Source: Shimia sp. CNT1-13L.2 (GTDB lineage: Bacteria; Pseudomonadota; Alphaproteobacteria; Rhodobacterales; Rhodobacteraceae). Taken from it: DNA of 64,000 bases. The stretch lies in contig NZ_JANDJO010000003.1 of NCBI RefSeq assembly GCF_024331145.1, positions 1-64,000 of the forward strand, in the 5' to 3' direction. This document shows, one piece after another, positions 1-9,240 of the stretch. The position numbers and the translations under genes are program-made. Each line of letters opens with the position of its first letter. The first letter of the stretch is position 1. The notes below the pieces were generated by a model. The model made no database searches. It worked only from the letters and a program-made list of their open reading frames with translations, and had not been told where the DNA came from.

Positions 1-20
1 AAGGCAAAAGGCAAAAGCGT

Positions 21-97
<77 letters not shown>

Positions 98-124
98 AAT
101 TCCTGCGTCGAATATCAAACACTT

Positions 125-146
125 AGCGCCCCATGGGGCGCTTTTT
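125..146 (+). terminator. Rho-independent terminator after tRNA-fMet
   Basis: A perfect inverted repeat AGCGCCCC / GGGGCGCT with a two-base loop is followed by five T residues. It lies directly downstream of the tRNA gene and no other gene precedes it. The 150 bases that follow, up to the next gene, show nothing recognisable. Confidence 0.85.
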
Positions 147-295
147 GACGTTTGAACTGAAATGGACTGGGCCAATCAGATTTGTAAGAGATCTGCCAAT
201 CCAGAGAAATATGAGTGTCGCCGCGCTTTCTTGAGGCAACAAATCCACGTAGAGAGGTATAGCGCAGGAACATCCCTGCCAAGGATGGAGGGTCC

Positions 296-1150
296 ATGCG
301 AATTGCTGCCATGACCATGGTCTACAAGGACTATTGGGCACTTGAGAGATGGTATGAACACCATGCCCGCCATTTGGGGGTAGAAAACCTGTTCGTGGTG
401 TCGCATGGGGAAGATCCGCGTATTCGCGACATTTGCATCGGCGCGCATGTTTCGGTCTATCCGCGGGATAGCTTGGAAGGCTTTGATCGTAAGCGCGGGC
501 GTTTTCTCGATGATTTGCAGGCCAGGCTGCTAGACGAATACGACTGGGTCATCAGGCTAGATGCCGATGAGCTTTTGTGTTGGGATTCAGAGCGTTACGC
601 TGGCCTTGAAGAGGTTTTCCAAGAGAACGCCGATGTCCCCGTCGTGACGGCGCTTGGGATGGACCTTGTCGACCTGGGACAGGGCGGGCAAGGGATTTTC
701 TCGGAGATCAGGGATGCCGCCTTTTCGGGACATTACAGCAAACCGGTAGCGGCCGCGCGCGCGGTTCCCTTTGCCTTGCACGGGGTCAAGGTTGCATCCG
801 AAGACTTGGAGACGTTCCCATTCCGCCTGCCAAGAGGGCTTTACCTCGTGCATCTGAAATACGCCAATCGGGATGTCCTGGATGAGGCCAATGCCGTGCG
901 GATGGCGGTGGCCAATCGGGAAGGCAAGGGCCTGCCCGGAACCGCGTGGCAGGAAGCAGATGTAGAGACCATGCGCTTCTTTCTGGATTTCGAACAGAAG
1001 CGCAAGGTGCCGTGGGACAAGGCCGAGGCACATGCCTATTCGACCTATTCCTCGAAAGCGAGCCGCAAGGAGAAGCGGAACATCGTCAAGGTGCGGGCGG
1101 TGAAACTGCGTCAGCGCACGGTTCTGCCTGCGTGGTTTGCGTCGCTCTAG
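296..1150 (+). CDS. Glycosyltransferase family 2-like protein
   Basis: A 284-residue protein with the features of a compact, soluble family 2-like glycosyltransferase (GT-A fold; the Glyco_tranf_2_4 group). The N-terminus is a beta-alpha start followed by an aromatic stretch YKDYWALERWYEHH. A DxD-type metal/nucleotide-sugar motif RLDADE sits at about residues 87-92, and a basic tail rich in Arg and Lys follows. A GGAGGG ribosome-binding site three bases before the ATG supports the start. It is monocistronic and faces the end of cobF, six bases away. Donor and acceptor cannot be read from sequence; relatives often sit in polysaccharide loci, but none is seen here. Confidence 0.75.
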   Translation: MRIAAMTMVYKDYWALERWYEHHARHLGVENLFVVSHGEDPRIRDICIGAHVSVYPRDSLEGFDRKRGRFLDDLQARLLDEYDWVIRLDADELLCWDSERYAGLEEVFQENADVPVVTALGMDLVDLGQGGQGIFSEIRDAAFSGHYSKPVAAARAVPFALHGVKVASEDLETFPFRLPRGLYLVHLKYANRDVLDEANAVRMAVANREGKGLPGTAWQEADVETMRFFLDFEQKRKVPWDKAEAHAYSTYSSKASRKEKRNIVKVRAVKLRQRTVLPAWFASL

Positions 1151-1156
1151 TGCCGA

Positions 1157-1909
1157 TTATCCCTTGCGGATCAGGTAGATGTCCATGATCCAGCCATGCC
1201 GTTCGCGGGCGCTGGCGCGGGTCTGGACTATCTTCTCCGAAACCTTGGCCAAGGGACCGTCCAGCAGGATCTGGTCGGGCATGCCGACATAGGCCCCCCA
1301 CCAGATGTGAAAACCGTTGCCCTCAAGGCTCTGGAACGAACACTCGCCGTCCAGCATCACGGCAATCGTATCCACCCCGTCGGGCCAGCCATGATCGCGC
1401 AGGCGGCGGCCCGTGGTGATTTGAACCGGTGCGCCCAGCGAGTTGAGCGGGATGGCATGGGCTGCGGTCAGCATCTGGAGGGACGTGATGCCGGGCACGA
1501 CATTCACCGCGATGTCAAAGCCCTGTGCAAGCAGGCGATCGGCAATGCGCAGCGTGCTGTCATAGAGAGAGGGATCGCCCCACACCATGAGCGCAACTTT
1601 CCCACCGTCAACCACATGGTCGCGGATCAGGTCACCCCAGATGGTCGCCAGGGCATCGTGCCAAGTGTTTACGCCATCAAGGTACTTTGGCGTCTTGGCA
1701 TCGCGCACCGGGTAGTCGAATTCGACAATCTTTGGCGATGTCTTGAGGATGTCGGCGGCAATCATCCGGCGCAGATCGGCCAGTTCCGTTTTTTCGTCCC
1801 CCTTGCGGGGTAAGAGGATCACATCCGCGTTTTCCAGAACGCGGATGGCCTGAAGTGTCAGGTGTTCGGGGTTGCCCGAACCGATACCAACGAGAGAAAG
1901 GTCGATCAT
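1157..1909 (-). CDS. cobF: Precorrin-6A synthase (deacetylating) CobF
   Basis: A cytoplasmic SAM-dependent tetrapyrrole methylase that methylates C1 of precorrin-5 and removes acetate, giving precorrin-6A in aerobic cobalamin synthesis. At 250 residues it is the normal length. The glycine-rich motif VGIGSGNP is at residues 7-14, the WGDPSLYDS segment at 110-118 and VPGITS at 138-143, all typical of the class III methylase fold. CobF is specific to the aerobic pathway. It is the last gene of the cobL-cobE-cobM-cobB-cobA-cobF unit, separated from cobA by 9 bases, and is convergent with the glycosyltransferase. Confidence 0.95.
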   Translation of the reverse strand: MIDLSLVGIGSGNPEHLTLQAIRVLENADVILLPRKGDEKTELADLRRMIAADILKTSPKIVEFDYPVRDAKTPKYLDGVNTWHDALATIWGDLIRDHVVDGGKVALMVWGDPSLYDSTLRIADRLLAQGFDIAVNVVPGITSLQMLTAAHAIPLNSLGAPVQITTGRRLRDHGWPDGVDTIAVMLDGECSFQSLEGNGFHIWWGAYVGMPDQILLDGPLAKVSEKIVQTRASARERHGWIMDIYLIRKG

Positions 1910-1918
1910 TTTGCGGCT

Positions 1919-2641
1919 CTACTCCTGCTCAGCCAATTCGCCAAAGAGGATCAGGCCGGGGGCGGTGGAAATCTCTTCGGCCAGTTGTTTGGCAAGGTCT
2001 TCCATCGTGGTGCGCTGGAGGGTCTGTTCCGGATGACTCACGTTTTCCGCTAGCAGGGCAGGGCAATCGCGGCGCAGGCCGGTTTCAAACAGCTTTTCAG
2101 CCAGGGCCGGGAATGTTCGCTTGGGCATGAAGAGAACCGTTGTCGCTCCCGGATCAGCCAGCGCCTGAAGGTTCAGGTCACCGGGCAGGGCCCCTGCAAC
2201 ATCATGGCCGGTCACGAACTGCACGCGACGGGCCACCAGCCGACGGGTCAGCGGGATCTGGGCCGCCGCGGCCGCGGCACAGGCCGAGGTGACGCCGGGG
2301 ATGATCTCGAAGTTGATGCCATTGGCGCGCAGCTCGGTGATCTCTTCCTCGAGACGGCCGAAGATACCGCTATCGCCGGATTTCAGACGCACCACATGCG
2401 CCCCGGTCTTGGCATAGTCGACCAGCAGGCGGCTGACGTGGTCCTGTTTGGGAGAGGGGCGACCGGCGCGTTTGCCGACGCCAACCAGATCGGCATCCGG
2501 CGAGGCGTGCTCGAGGATTGGCCCAGAGGACAAATCGTCAAACAGGATGGCGTCGGCCTTCTTGAGGCGATCCACGGCCTTCAGGGTCAGGAGTTCCGGG
2601 TCTCCGGGGCCGGAGCCCACGAAGCTGACAAATCCGCTCAT
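1919..2641 (-). CDS. cobA: Uroporphyrinogen-III C-methyltransferase CobA
   Basis: A 240-residue single-domain SUMT that uses two SAM to convert uroporphyrinogen III to precorrin-2, the entry step to corrins. The motif GSGPGDPELL is at residues 9-18, RLKSGDSGIFGR at 85-96 and IPGVTSA at 114-120, all diagnostic of CobA/SUMT. There is no CysG-type dehydrogenase/chelatase N-terminal domain, so it is a dedicated SUMT. Its ATG overlaps the stop of cobB in an ATGA tetranucleotide, which implies translational coupling. Confidence 0.96.
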   Translation of the reverse strand: MSGFVSFVGSGPGDPELLTLKAVDRLKKADAILFDDLSSGPILEHASPDADLVGVGKRAGRPSPKQDHVSRLLVDYAKTGAHVVRLKSGDSGIFGRLEEEITELRANGINFEIIPGVTSACAAAAAAQIPLTRRLVARRVQFVTGHDVAGALPGDLNLQALADPGATTVLFMPKRTFPALAEKLFETGLRRDCPALLAENVSHPEQTLQRTTMEDLAKQLAEEISTAPGLILFGELAEQE

Positions 2642-3948
2642 GCGCTTGCCTCTGCGATCAGGTGGAAGAAGGTGCCGGTGGTGTTGCCCTTGACCGAGCC
2701 GGTCTCGGGCACCGGATTGCCGTCAGCGTCGCCAACCTCGGCGAGTGGGGCATCCGGTTCTTCCAGGATGGTGGAATAGTGGAATTCGTGGCCGCGAAGG
2801 CGAGCGCCGGTCTCGAAACCGGGCATCGGTGCCTTGAGCGCGGCCTGACGATAACCAAGGTGGAACTTGCGTTTTTCGTATGAGGTGACGAGGCCCAGCA
2901 AGCCTGCCATCTGGTGGCGGGTGCCTTCCTTGTCGATCAGGACTTCGCCAAGCGCCATGTAGCCACCGCATTCGCCGTGAACGGGTTTGGTTGCTGCGTG
3001 CTCGCGCAGGCCCGCCAGATAGGTCGATGCCGCGGCAAGGGTGCCGGCATGCAGTTCGGGATAGCCACCCGGGAGCCAGACCAGATCGGCATCCTTTGCC
3101 GGCGCTTCATCGGCCAGAGGCGAGAAGGGCAGGATTTCGGCACCTGCCGCACGCCAGCCGCTCAGGACGTGGGGATAGGTAAAGCTGAAGGCCGCGTCCT
3201 GTGCCAGCGCAATGCGTTGCGCCGGCGGCTTGGGCAGGGTGCCCGTGCGCGCAGCGCCCGCCTTGGCGGCGGCCTTGATGGCCTCAAGGTCCACGTGATC
3301 GCGAAGGAAGGTCGCATAGCCCTGGATTGCGGCTTCCAGGTCGGGGTGTTCAACCGCCTGGATCAGGCCAAGGTGGCGTTCAGGCAGGGCAAGGTCACCG
3401 CGACGCGGCAAGACGCCCAGCACGTTGATCCCGGCCTTGTCCATCCCAAGCCGTGCCAGACGTTCGTGACGCGGCGAGGCGCAACGGTTGAGGATCACAC
3501 CGGCAAAGGGCAGGTCGGGATTGTAGGCCTTGAAGCCCAGAGCGGTGGCCGCAGCAGACTGTGCCTGTCCGCCAACGTCGATCACCAGAACAACCGGCCA
3601 TCCCATCATCAGGGCGGTTTCGGCAGAAGAGCCAAAGCCGCTCTCTCCACGTGTTGCAACCCCGTCGAAAAGCCCCATCGAGCCTTCGGCAACGATGATG
3701 TCCGCACCTTGCGACTGTTCGGAAATGCCGCCGATCAGGCCTTCGTGCATGGCCCAGCTGTCAATGTTGAACGACGGGCGATGCGCCGCGGCACGGTGAA
3801 AGGCCGGGTCGATATAGTCGGGGCCGGACTTGAAGGGCTGAACTGTCAGGCCATCTTCTGCAAGGGCCCGCAGAAGCCCAAGCATCACGGTGGTTTTGCC
3901 GGTGCCCGAGGAGGGCGCGGAAATCAGGATACCGGGGGCACTAGTCAT
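2638..3948 (-). CDS. cobB: Hydrogenobyrinic acid a,c-diamide synthase CobB
   Basis: An ATP-dependent glutamine amidotransferase that amidates the a and c side chains of hydrogenobyrinic acid. The N-terminal P-loop [10 protein letters not shown] is at residues 11-20. The C-terminal class I-type GATase has nucleophile Cys at about 327 (HGECGGYM) and HEFHYS near 387. I chose the ATG at 3948, giving 436 residues, because GGAG lies eight bases upstream; an in-frame ATG at 3954 sits only two bases after that GGAG. The frame is open further upstream into cobM, but that would give an abnormal N-terminus. The gene overlaps the end of cobM by a few bases. Confidence 0.94.
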   Translation of the reverse strand: MTSAPGILISAPSSGTGKTTVMLGLLRALAEDGLTVQPFKSGPDYIDPAFHRAAAHRPSFNIDSWAMHEGLIGGISEQSQGADIIVAEGSMGLFDGVATRGESGFGSSAETALMMGWPVVLVIDVGGQAQSAAATALGFKAYNPDLPFAGVILNRCASPRHERLARLGMDKAGINVLGVLPRRGDLALPERHLGLIQAVEHPDLEAAIQGYATFLRDHVDLEAIKAAAKAGAARTGTLPKPPAQRIALAQDAAFSFTYPHVLSGWRAAGAEILPFSPLADEAPAKDADLVWLPGGYPELHAGTLAAASTYLAGLREHAATKPVHGECGGYMALGEVLIDKEGTRHQMAGLLGLVTSYEKRKFHLGYRQAALKAPMPGFETGARLRGHEFHYSTILEEPDAPLAEVGDADGNPVPETGSVKGNTTGTFFHLIAEASA

Positions 3949-4735
3949 CGCCATGTCTCCAGCTGGACCACGGGCTATCAGCCGTTTGCGGGCGATAGCG
4001 GCGGTCGTAATCGGTTGCGTAAAGGCAGCTTTCGTCAAACCCTTCACCGCCAAGCGCCGGCCCCACAAGGATCAGGGCGGTACGGGTGATGTTCTCGGTG
4101 ACGTCGTCTTTCAGGCGGGCAATCGAGGTGCGGATGATCTGCTGATCCGGCCAGCTCGCGCGGTAGACCACCGCAACGGGGCATCCCTCGCCATAAGCAG
4201 GGGCCAGCTCCGCGATGACGTGATCGAGATTGCCAATCGACAGGTGGATCGCAAGGGTCGCGCCCGTGGCGGCAAAGTTGGTGAGCGTCTCGCCCTCGGG
4301 CATGGTCGAGGCGCGTCCCGGCGTGCGGGTCAGAACCACCGACTGGGCCAGCCCGGGCAGGGTCAGCTCGGTCTCCAGGGCCGCAGCCGCCGCCGCGAAT
4401 GACGGCACGCCGGGTGTGACCGAAACGGGAATGCCTTCTTCGCGCAGGCGGCGGATTTGCTCGCCCATCGCGGACCAGACCGACAGGTCGCCGGAATGCA
4501 GGCGGGCCACATCCTTGCCTTCGTCGGTCGCCTTGCGGCAGGCGGCGACAATGGCATCAAGGTCCATCGGCGCGGTGTTGTGGATTTCGGCGCCGTCCGG
4601 ACAATGGCCAAGGATTTCCTCGGGCACGAGCGACCCCGCATAGAGGCAGACCGGGCAGGAGGCGATCAGGTCGCGCCCGCGCAGGGTAATGAGGTCCGGG
4701 GCACCGGGGCCAGCGCCGATAAAATGCACGGTCAC
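3941..4735 (-). CDS. cobM: Precorrin-4 C11-methyltransferase CobM
   Basis: A SAM-dependent methylase that converts precorrin-4 to precorrin-5. At 264 residues it carries the motif [12 protein letters not shown] at 7-18 and [15 protein letters not shown] around 79-92. The start codon is GTG, supported by AAGGGAG seven bases upstream, and it overlaps the cobE stop as GTGA. The C-terminal 30 residues are polar and extend a little past the core fold. The anaerobic counterpart is CbiF, but the surrounding cobG, cobN and cobF place this copy in the aerobic route. Confidence 0.95.
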   Translation of the reverse strand: MTVHFIGAGPGAPDLITLRGRDLIASCPVCLYAGSLVPEEILGHCPDGAEIHNTAPMDLDAIVAACRKATDEGKDVARLHSGDLSVWSAMGEQIRRLREEGIPVSVTPGVPSFAAAAAALETELTLPGLAQSVVLTRTPGRASTMPEGETLTNFAATGATLAIHLSIGNLDHVIAELAPAYGEGCPVAVVYRASWPDQQIIRTSIARLKDDVTENITRTALILVGPALGGEGFDESCLYATDYDRRYRPQTADSPWSSWRHGDD

Positions 4736-5097
4736 GCGCGTTCTCCCTTGGCAAGGGCACAGGTCGCCATTCGGTCAGACGAGATGTGCCGGGTCGTGAG
4801 TAGAGCCGCTTTTGGCCCAGCGGCGGCCAGAGCGCAAGCCTCGGCCACGCTGCCTGTGCCGCGTTTCTCAAGGATGCGTTCCGCCTGTGTCGGGGTATGG
4901 ACGGATTGCAGGGCTTCGGCTGTCACGGGCACGACCTGCGCCTGCGTCTTCGCGGCAAAGGATCGAAAGGCGGGGGTGTCGATCTTGTCATCCGGCGCGG
5001 CCAATACGTCAGGCACGACATCGCCCATCTGCGCCAGCGCATCCGCCAGCGCCGCTTCGGTCACGGCACCGCGAAATCCGAACCCCGCGACAATCAT
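4732..5097 (-). CDS. cobE: Cobalamin biosynthesis protein CobE (CbiG C-terminal-like)
   Basis: A small protein of 121 residues that starts [10 protein letters not shown]. It matches CobE, the stand-alone equivalent of the C-terminal domain of CbiG. CobE is needed in the aerobic pathway, but its exact step is unresolved; ring-contraction support has been proposed. The central region is rich in Ala and Val with a [23 protein letters not shown] segment typical of the family. The ATG overlaps the stop of cobL (ATGA). The frame is open a long way upstream, but that part is antisense or overlapping cobL and not coding. Confidence 0.9.
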   Translation of the reverse strand: MIVAGFGFRGAVTEAALADALAQMGDVVPDVLAAPDDKIDTPAFRSFAAKTQAQVVPVTAEALQSVHTPTQAERILEKRGTGSVAEACALAAAGPKAALLTTRHISSDRMATCALAKGERA

Positions 5098-6293
5098 TTG
5101 GCAACGCTCCACTGCACGATCGGATAGGACGATTTCCAACCGCGTTTGCGCCCAAGCGGGTGCGATTGTGCAAGTTCGATGCGCAGAAGATCTCCGCCCT
5201 TTTCCGCCTGCCAGTTGGCCAAAAGAACTTCGGCCTCCAGTGTCACGGCATTGGCCACCAGCCGAGTGCCTTGCGGGATCGAGGCCCAGACAATTTCCAG
5301 CATCTCCTGGCTGATGCCGCCACCGATGAAGACGGCATCGGGGTGCTCCAGCCCCTCCAGTGCATCCGGAGCGGCGCCGGTCACCACGTTGAGGCGATCC
5401 ACACCAAGGCGCGCCGCGTTTTCGCGAATGCGATCCGCGCGATCTGCGTTGATTTCCACGGCGGTGGCACGGGTTGTGGGGTGCGCCCACAGCCACTCTA
5501 TGCCAATCGATCCCGATCCGCCGCCAATGTCCCAGAGATGTTCCCCCGGACAGGGCGCGAGGGCCGAAAGGGTTAAGGCCCGCACGGGCCGCTTGGTGAT
5601 CTGGCCGTCGTTGTCAAACAGGTGGTCCGGACGCCCGGACGATAGCGGGATCACGGCCCCACCGCCTGCAACCTCGATCCCGATGCTGACCGGATGCTGA
5701 ATATCGGATGGCAAATTGCCGTCGGCCGTTGCCTGTCGAATGCGCTGTCTCGGACCGCCAAGAGCTTCGAGAATATGCAACGTCGAGGGCCCAAACCCTT
5801 CGTCGCACAGCCATGCCGCAAGGTCGGCAACCGCCTCGCCGTCACGCAGCGTCGCCAGAATGCGGGCGTTGGGAAACAGATGCGGCTTTAGCTGTGCATA
5901 GGGAGCCGCGTGAAGGCCAGTTGTGAGAACCCTCTCCAACGGCCAGCCCAAAGCGGCCGCCGCCAGCGACATGGTCGAAGGCACAGGCAGCGCCTGCCAT
6001 TCGCCTGGGTCCAAGTGCTTCGCCATGACGGACCCCGCCCCGAACCAGAACGGATCGCCCGAGGCCAGCATGACCACTTTCCGGCCCCTGTAAGACAGCA
6101 GGATATCCACCCCATCCGCAAAGGGCACAGGCCATTCGACGGTTTCCGCGCCCAAGTCCGGCAACAGCGACAGATGCCGTTCCGCGCCCATCACGATTTC
6201 GGCGTCTTTGAGTGCTTGATGGCTTGCGGGCGATAGGCCATCCGGTCCATCTTCCCCCAACCCCACGATGGTCAACCACGGAGTTTCAGACAT
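5094..6293 (-). CDS. cobL: Precorrin-6B C5,15-methyltransferase (decarboxylating) CobL
   Basis: A bifunctional enzyme of 399 residues. The N-terminal CbiE-like tetrapyrrole methylase has VGLGEDGP near 10-17 and LASGDPFWFGAGS at 76-88. The C-terminal CbiT-like Rossmann methyltransferase has WDIGGGSGSIGIEW at 254-267. It methylates C5 and C15 and decarboxylates the acetate at C12 to give precorrin-8. I place the start at 6293 because TAAGGAG lies ten bases upstream, even though the frame is open to 6359. That start codon shares the two bases AT with the divergent cobK start codon, so each Shine-Dalgarno lies inside the other gene. Confidence 0.94.
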   Translation of the reverse strand: MSETPWLTIVGLGEDGPDGLSPASHQALKDAEIVMGAERHLSLLPDLGAETVEWPVPFADGVDILLSYRGRKVVMLASGDPFWFGAGSVMAKHLDPGEWQALPVPSTMSLAAAALGWPLERVLTTGLHAAPYAQLKPHLFPNARILATLRDGEAVADLAAWLCDEGFGPSTLHILEALGGPRQRIRQATADGNLPSDIQHPVSIGIEVAGGGAVIPLSSGRPDHLFDNDGQITKRPVRALTLSALAPCPGEHLWDIGGGSGSIGIEWLWAHPTTRATAVEINADRADRIRENAARLGVDRLNVVTGAAPDALEGLEHPDAVFIGGGISQEMLEIVWASIPQGTRLVANAVTLEAEVLLANWQAEKGGDLLRIELAQSHPLGRKRGWKSSYPIVQWSVAK

Positions 6294-6310
6294 GTCGGCC
6301 AATCTCCTTA
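6280..6310. promoter_or_regulatory. Overlapping divergent start site of cobK (+) and cobL (-)
   Basis: The palindrome CATG at 6291-6294 supplies ATG on both strands. On the plus strand GGAG at 6280-6283 precedes the cobK ATG (6292) by eight bases. On the minus strand TAAGGAG at 6310-6304 precedes the cobL ATG (6293) by ten bases. There is no intergenic DNA at all, so any promoter for either gene must lie inside the other coding region. Confidence 0.8.
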
Positions 6311-7029
6311 TTCTTGGCGGAACGACCGAGGCCAGCAGTCTTGCCAAGGCCGTGGCCAAGCGAAAGCTGAAGGCGGTGTTTTCCTATGCGGGCCGCGTCA
6401 ATTCTCCGCGCGAACAGCCGATCCCGCAAAGGGTGGGCGGCTTTGGCGGTGTCGACGGGCTTGCAGCCTATCTGCGCGACAATAACATCACCCATGTCAT
6501 TGATGCCACACATCCTTTCGCCGCGAAGATGAGCTGGAACGCCTACAACGCCTGTACCGAGGCAGGGGTTCCCCTGCTTGCGTTCACGCGCCCGCCCTGG
6601 GTGGCGCAGGCCGGGGACGAGTGGGTGCATGTGTCCGACATGTACGGCGCTGTTGCGGCGGTGTCCGGCACTCCCAAACGGGTGATGCTGGCGCTTGGCC
6701 GGCTGCACATGGAAGAGTTCGCCGCCGCGCCCGACAACCACTATGTCCTGCGCTTGGTCGACGAGCCGAAGATTGCCCCGAAACTGCCCGATCATAGCGT
6801 GATCGTCGCGCGCGGTCCGTTCACGACCGAGGCCGATATCGCACTGTTCAAGGAACAGCGGATCGACATGGTCGTGTGTAAGAACGCCGGTGGCAAGGGG
6901 GCCGAGGCCAAGGTTCACGCCGCGCGCGAGTTGGGTTTGCCGATGGTCATGATTGACCGTCCAGACCTGCCGCCGCGCGATGAGGTCGCGACGGTCAAGG
7001 CGGTGTTTGACTGGATTGATGCGCACTAA
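6292..7029 (+). CDS. cobK: Precorrin-6A reductase CobK
   Basis: An NADPH-dependent reductase that converts precorrin-6A to precorrin-6B; 245 residues. The N-terminal LLILGGTTEASSLAK motif and the DATHPFAAKMSWNA segment are characteristic of CobK/CbiJ. The chosen ATG has GGAG eight bases upstream; a longer reading from 6268 adds eight residues without a family-like N-terminus. It is the only early-pathway cob gene on the plus strand, lying between cobL (head-to-head, shared start codon bases) and cobJ (convergent). Any transcript reading through from the riboswitch operon would be antisense to it. Confidence 0.94.
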   Translation: MSANLLILGGTTEASSLAKAVAKRKLKAVFSYAGRVNSPREQPIPQRVGGFGGVDGLAAYLRDNNITHVIDATHPFAAKMSWNAYNACTEAGVPLLAFTRPPWVAQAGDEWVHVSDMYGAVAAVSGTPKRVMLALGRLHMEEFAAAPDNHYVLRLVDEPKIAPKLPDHSVIVARGPFTTEADIALFKEQRIDMVVCKNAGGKGAEAKVHAARELGLPMVMIDRPDLPPRDEVATVKAVFDWIDAH

Positions 7030-7124
7030 TGGATGCCTGACCGCCCCCGACGCGCCGCGCAGGGCGGGCGCTCTACGCCCACCCCCGGGTCGGGCCATGC
7101 CCTCACCGAGAGTGAGGAAGCGCA

Positions 7125-7877
7125 TCACTTCTCTACCGAGCGCGGCGTATAGACCAGCGGCGCCCCGTCACGTTCAATGATCCGCGTCAGCGACGATCCA
7201 AGCAGCACAACAGTGCGCATATCGGCCATGTCCGGCGTCGCCTTGTCCAGCGGCACGATGTTGATCCGCTGATCCGGCCGGCTGACGTTGCGGGCAAAGA
7301 TGATCGGGCGGGAATCTCCGGCGGTGTCCTGCAATAGTTTCAGCGCCTTCACGAACCCTTCGGGGCGCGACTTTGAGCGCGGGTTGTAGAAAGCCATCGC
7401 GAAATCGGCCTCAACCGCCAGCTTCAGGCGCTTTTCGATAAGCTCCCATGGCTTGAGGTTGTCACTCAGGTTGATCGCGCAGAAATCATGCCCCAGAGGT
7501 GCGCCGCAGGCCGCCGAAGCAGCTAGCATCGCTGTAATGCCCGGCAAGACGCGAATGTCCAGATCACGCCAGGCTGGCTCACCATGTTCCACAGCTTCCA
7601 GAACGGCCGCCGCCATCGCGAAGACGCCCGGATCACCCGAAGAGACAACCACAACGCGTTTGCCCTCGGCCGCCATTTCAAGCGCATGGCGCGACCGGTC
7701 GATCTCGACCCGGTTGTCCGACGGGTGCAGCGTCAGGCCCTCGCGCGGTTCGACCCGCTCAACGTAGGGGATATATCCAACAATATCAGTGGCCTGATCC
7801 AGTGCGTCCTGCACTTCGGGTGTCACCAGGGCCTCATTGCCGGGGCCAAGCCCGGCGATCACAACCCAGCCGCTCAT
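7125..7877 (-). CDS. cobJ: Precorrin-3B C17-methyltransferase CobJ
   Basis: The ring-contracting methyltransferase that converts precorrin-3B to precorrin-4. At 250 residues it has GLGPGN at 9-14 and VVSSGDPGVFAM at 77-88, plus FYNPRSKSRP, which is typical of CobJ/CbiH. It is the last gene of the riboswitch-led minus-strand unit, its ATG overlapping the cobI stop as ATGA. The 95 bases between its end and the end of cobK hold GC-rich short inverted repeats but no clear T-run terminator. Confidence 0.95.
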   Translation of the reverse strand: MSGWVVIAGLGPGNEALVTPEVQDALDQATDIVGYIPYVERVEPREGLTLHPSDNRVEIDRSRHALEMAAEGKRVVVVSSGDPGVFAMAAAVLEAVEHGEPAWRDLDIRVLPGITAMLAASAACGAPLGHDFCAINLSDNLKPWELIEKRLKLAVEADFAMAFYNPRSKSRPEGFVKALKLLQDTAGDSRPIIFARNVSRPDQRINIVPLDKATPDMADMRTVVLLGSSLTRIIERDGAPLVYTPRSVEK

Positions 7878-8614
7878 GGACGCCGTCCATGACCATGCAC
7901 GATGATGATCGAGAAATACGGGGTCACCTTGTCGGTGACTTCGGAGAGCTTGCTGACGGTCTGTTTGCCCATCGTCGCGAACTGAACCAGCCAGGCCGCA
8001 TCGTAGAGCCCCGAAATCTTGAGGGCGTCGATCACCTTGTCATAGTTCGACCCGATCTTCATGACCACAAGCGCATCGGTGGCGGACATATGCTCGACTA
8101 GCTTGTCCTTATCCATCGTGCCTGCAACTACCGTCAGCACGTCATCGCCCCAGGTGATTGGTGTGCCGGTCGCTGTCCATGCGCCGGACATGCCGGTGAT
8201 CGCAGGGATCACCTCGGTCGGGACCACATCCTTGACGCGGGTGTAGATGTGCATGAACGAGCCATAGAAAAACGGATCACCTTCGCAGAGAACCACCACA
8301 TCCTCGCCGCTTTGGGCCAGGGCAATAAGGTGGTCGGTGACCTCCTTGTAAAACGCCGAAAGCACTTCGTTGTAGCGCGGATCGGACACCGGGATTTCCG
8401 TGGTGACCGGATATTCCATCGGAAATTCGATCACGTCCTCGCGGAACATGCCATCGGCAATCTGGCGCGCCTGTCCCTTGCGGCCTGCCTTGCGGAAAAA
8501 GGCAACGTGTTTGGCATTGCGCAGCAGGCGGTCTGCCTTGACGCTCATGAGGTCCGGGTTGCCGGGGCCAAGCCCGACGCCATAGATGGTGCCAGTGGTC
8601 ATATCGGGGGTCAT
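7874..8614 (-). CDS. cobI: Precorrin-2 C20-methyltransferase CobI
   Basis: A SAM-dependent methylase that makes precorrin-3A from precorrin-2. With 246 residues it shows VGLGPGNPDLMS at 13-24 and LCEGDPFFYGSF at 109-120, the latter typical of CobI/CbiL. Start choice is uncertain: the ATG at 8614 overlaps the cobH stop (ATGA) but AAGGA abuts it directly, while the ATG at 8602 has the same AAGGA twelve bases upstream. I report the coupled start; the alternative is four residues shorter. Confidence 0.94.
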   Translation of the reverse strand: MTPDMTTGTIYGVGLGPGNPDLMSVKADRLLRNAKHVAFFRKAGRKGQARQIADGMFREDVIEFPMEYPVTTEIPVSDPRYNEVLSAFYKEVTDHLIALAQSGEDVVVLCEGDPFFYGSFMHIYTRVKDVVPTEVIPAITGMSGAWTATGTPITWGDDVLTVVAGTMDKDKLVEHMSATDALVVMKIGSNYDKVIDALKISGLYDAAWLVQFATMGKQTVSKLSEVTDKVTPYFSIIIVHGHGRRP

Positions 8615-9240
8615 TCCTTGCGGCTTGCAATCGCGTTGATGGCGGCCACGGTCATGGCGGACCCACCAAGGCGGCCTTCGACGATCATGCAGGGCACGGG
8701 CTGGTCGGCCCAGAGTGCGTCTTTGGATTCGCGCGCGCCGATAAAGCCCACCGGACAGCCAATGATCGCGGCGGGGCGCGGGCAGTCGGGGTCTTCCAGC
8801 ATGTTCAACAGGTGAAACAGCGCGGTCGGCGCGTTGCCGATTGCCACAATCGACCCTTCCAGCTTGTCACGCCAGTGTTCAAGCGCAGCAGCGGAACGGG
8901 TGTTGCCGATTTCCTTGGCCAGCTCATAGATGCCGTCGGCGTGCAGGGTGCAGATCACATCGTTGTCTGCGGGCAGGCGCGGACGGGTCACGCCTTCTGA
9001 AACCATACGCGCGTCACAGAAGATCGGCGCGCCGTTCTCCATGGCTTCGCGGGCCTTGGCCACCATGCCCGGGGTGAACTTCACGTGTTCCTCAAGCCCG
9101 ACCATACCGGCGGCATGGATCATACGCACCACAACCTGTTCTTCGTCCTTGTCGAAACTGCCAAGGTTTGCCTCGCGGCGGATGGTGGCAAAGCTCTCGT
9201 CATAGATCGCCTGGCCGTTTTTTTCGTATTCATACGGCAT
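8611..9240 (-). CDS. cobH: Precorrin-8X methylmutase CobH
   Basis: An isomerase that moves the C11 methyl group to C12, turning precorrin-8 into hydrogenobyrinic acid; no cofactor is needed. The 209-residue protein has the conserved catalytic His in MIHAAGMVG (His42) and the GNAPTALFHLL and IGCPVGFIGARESK segments of the family. The ATG at 9240 shares one base with the cobG stop (TGATG) and has GGAG seven bases upstream, which I prefer to the TTG one codon earlier. Confidence 0.95.
   Translation of the reverse strand: MPYEYEKNGQAIYDESFATIRREANLGSFDKDEEQVVVRMIHAAGMVGLEEHVKFTPGMVAKAREAMENGAPIFCDARMVSEGVTRPRLPADNDVICTLHADGIYELAKEIGNTRSAAALEHWRDKLEGSIVAIGNAPTALFHLLNMLEDPDCPRPAAIIGCPVGFIGARESKDALWADQPVPCMIVEGRLGGSAMTVAAINAIASRKE

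Noticed and set aside
2914-4089. A long plus-strand open frame of 391 codons opposite cobB
   Set aside because: It is fully antisense to cobB, which has clear motifs; high GC and codon bias leave such shadow frames open.
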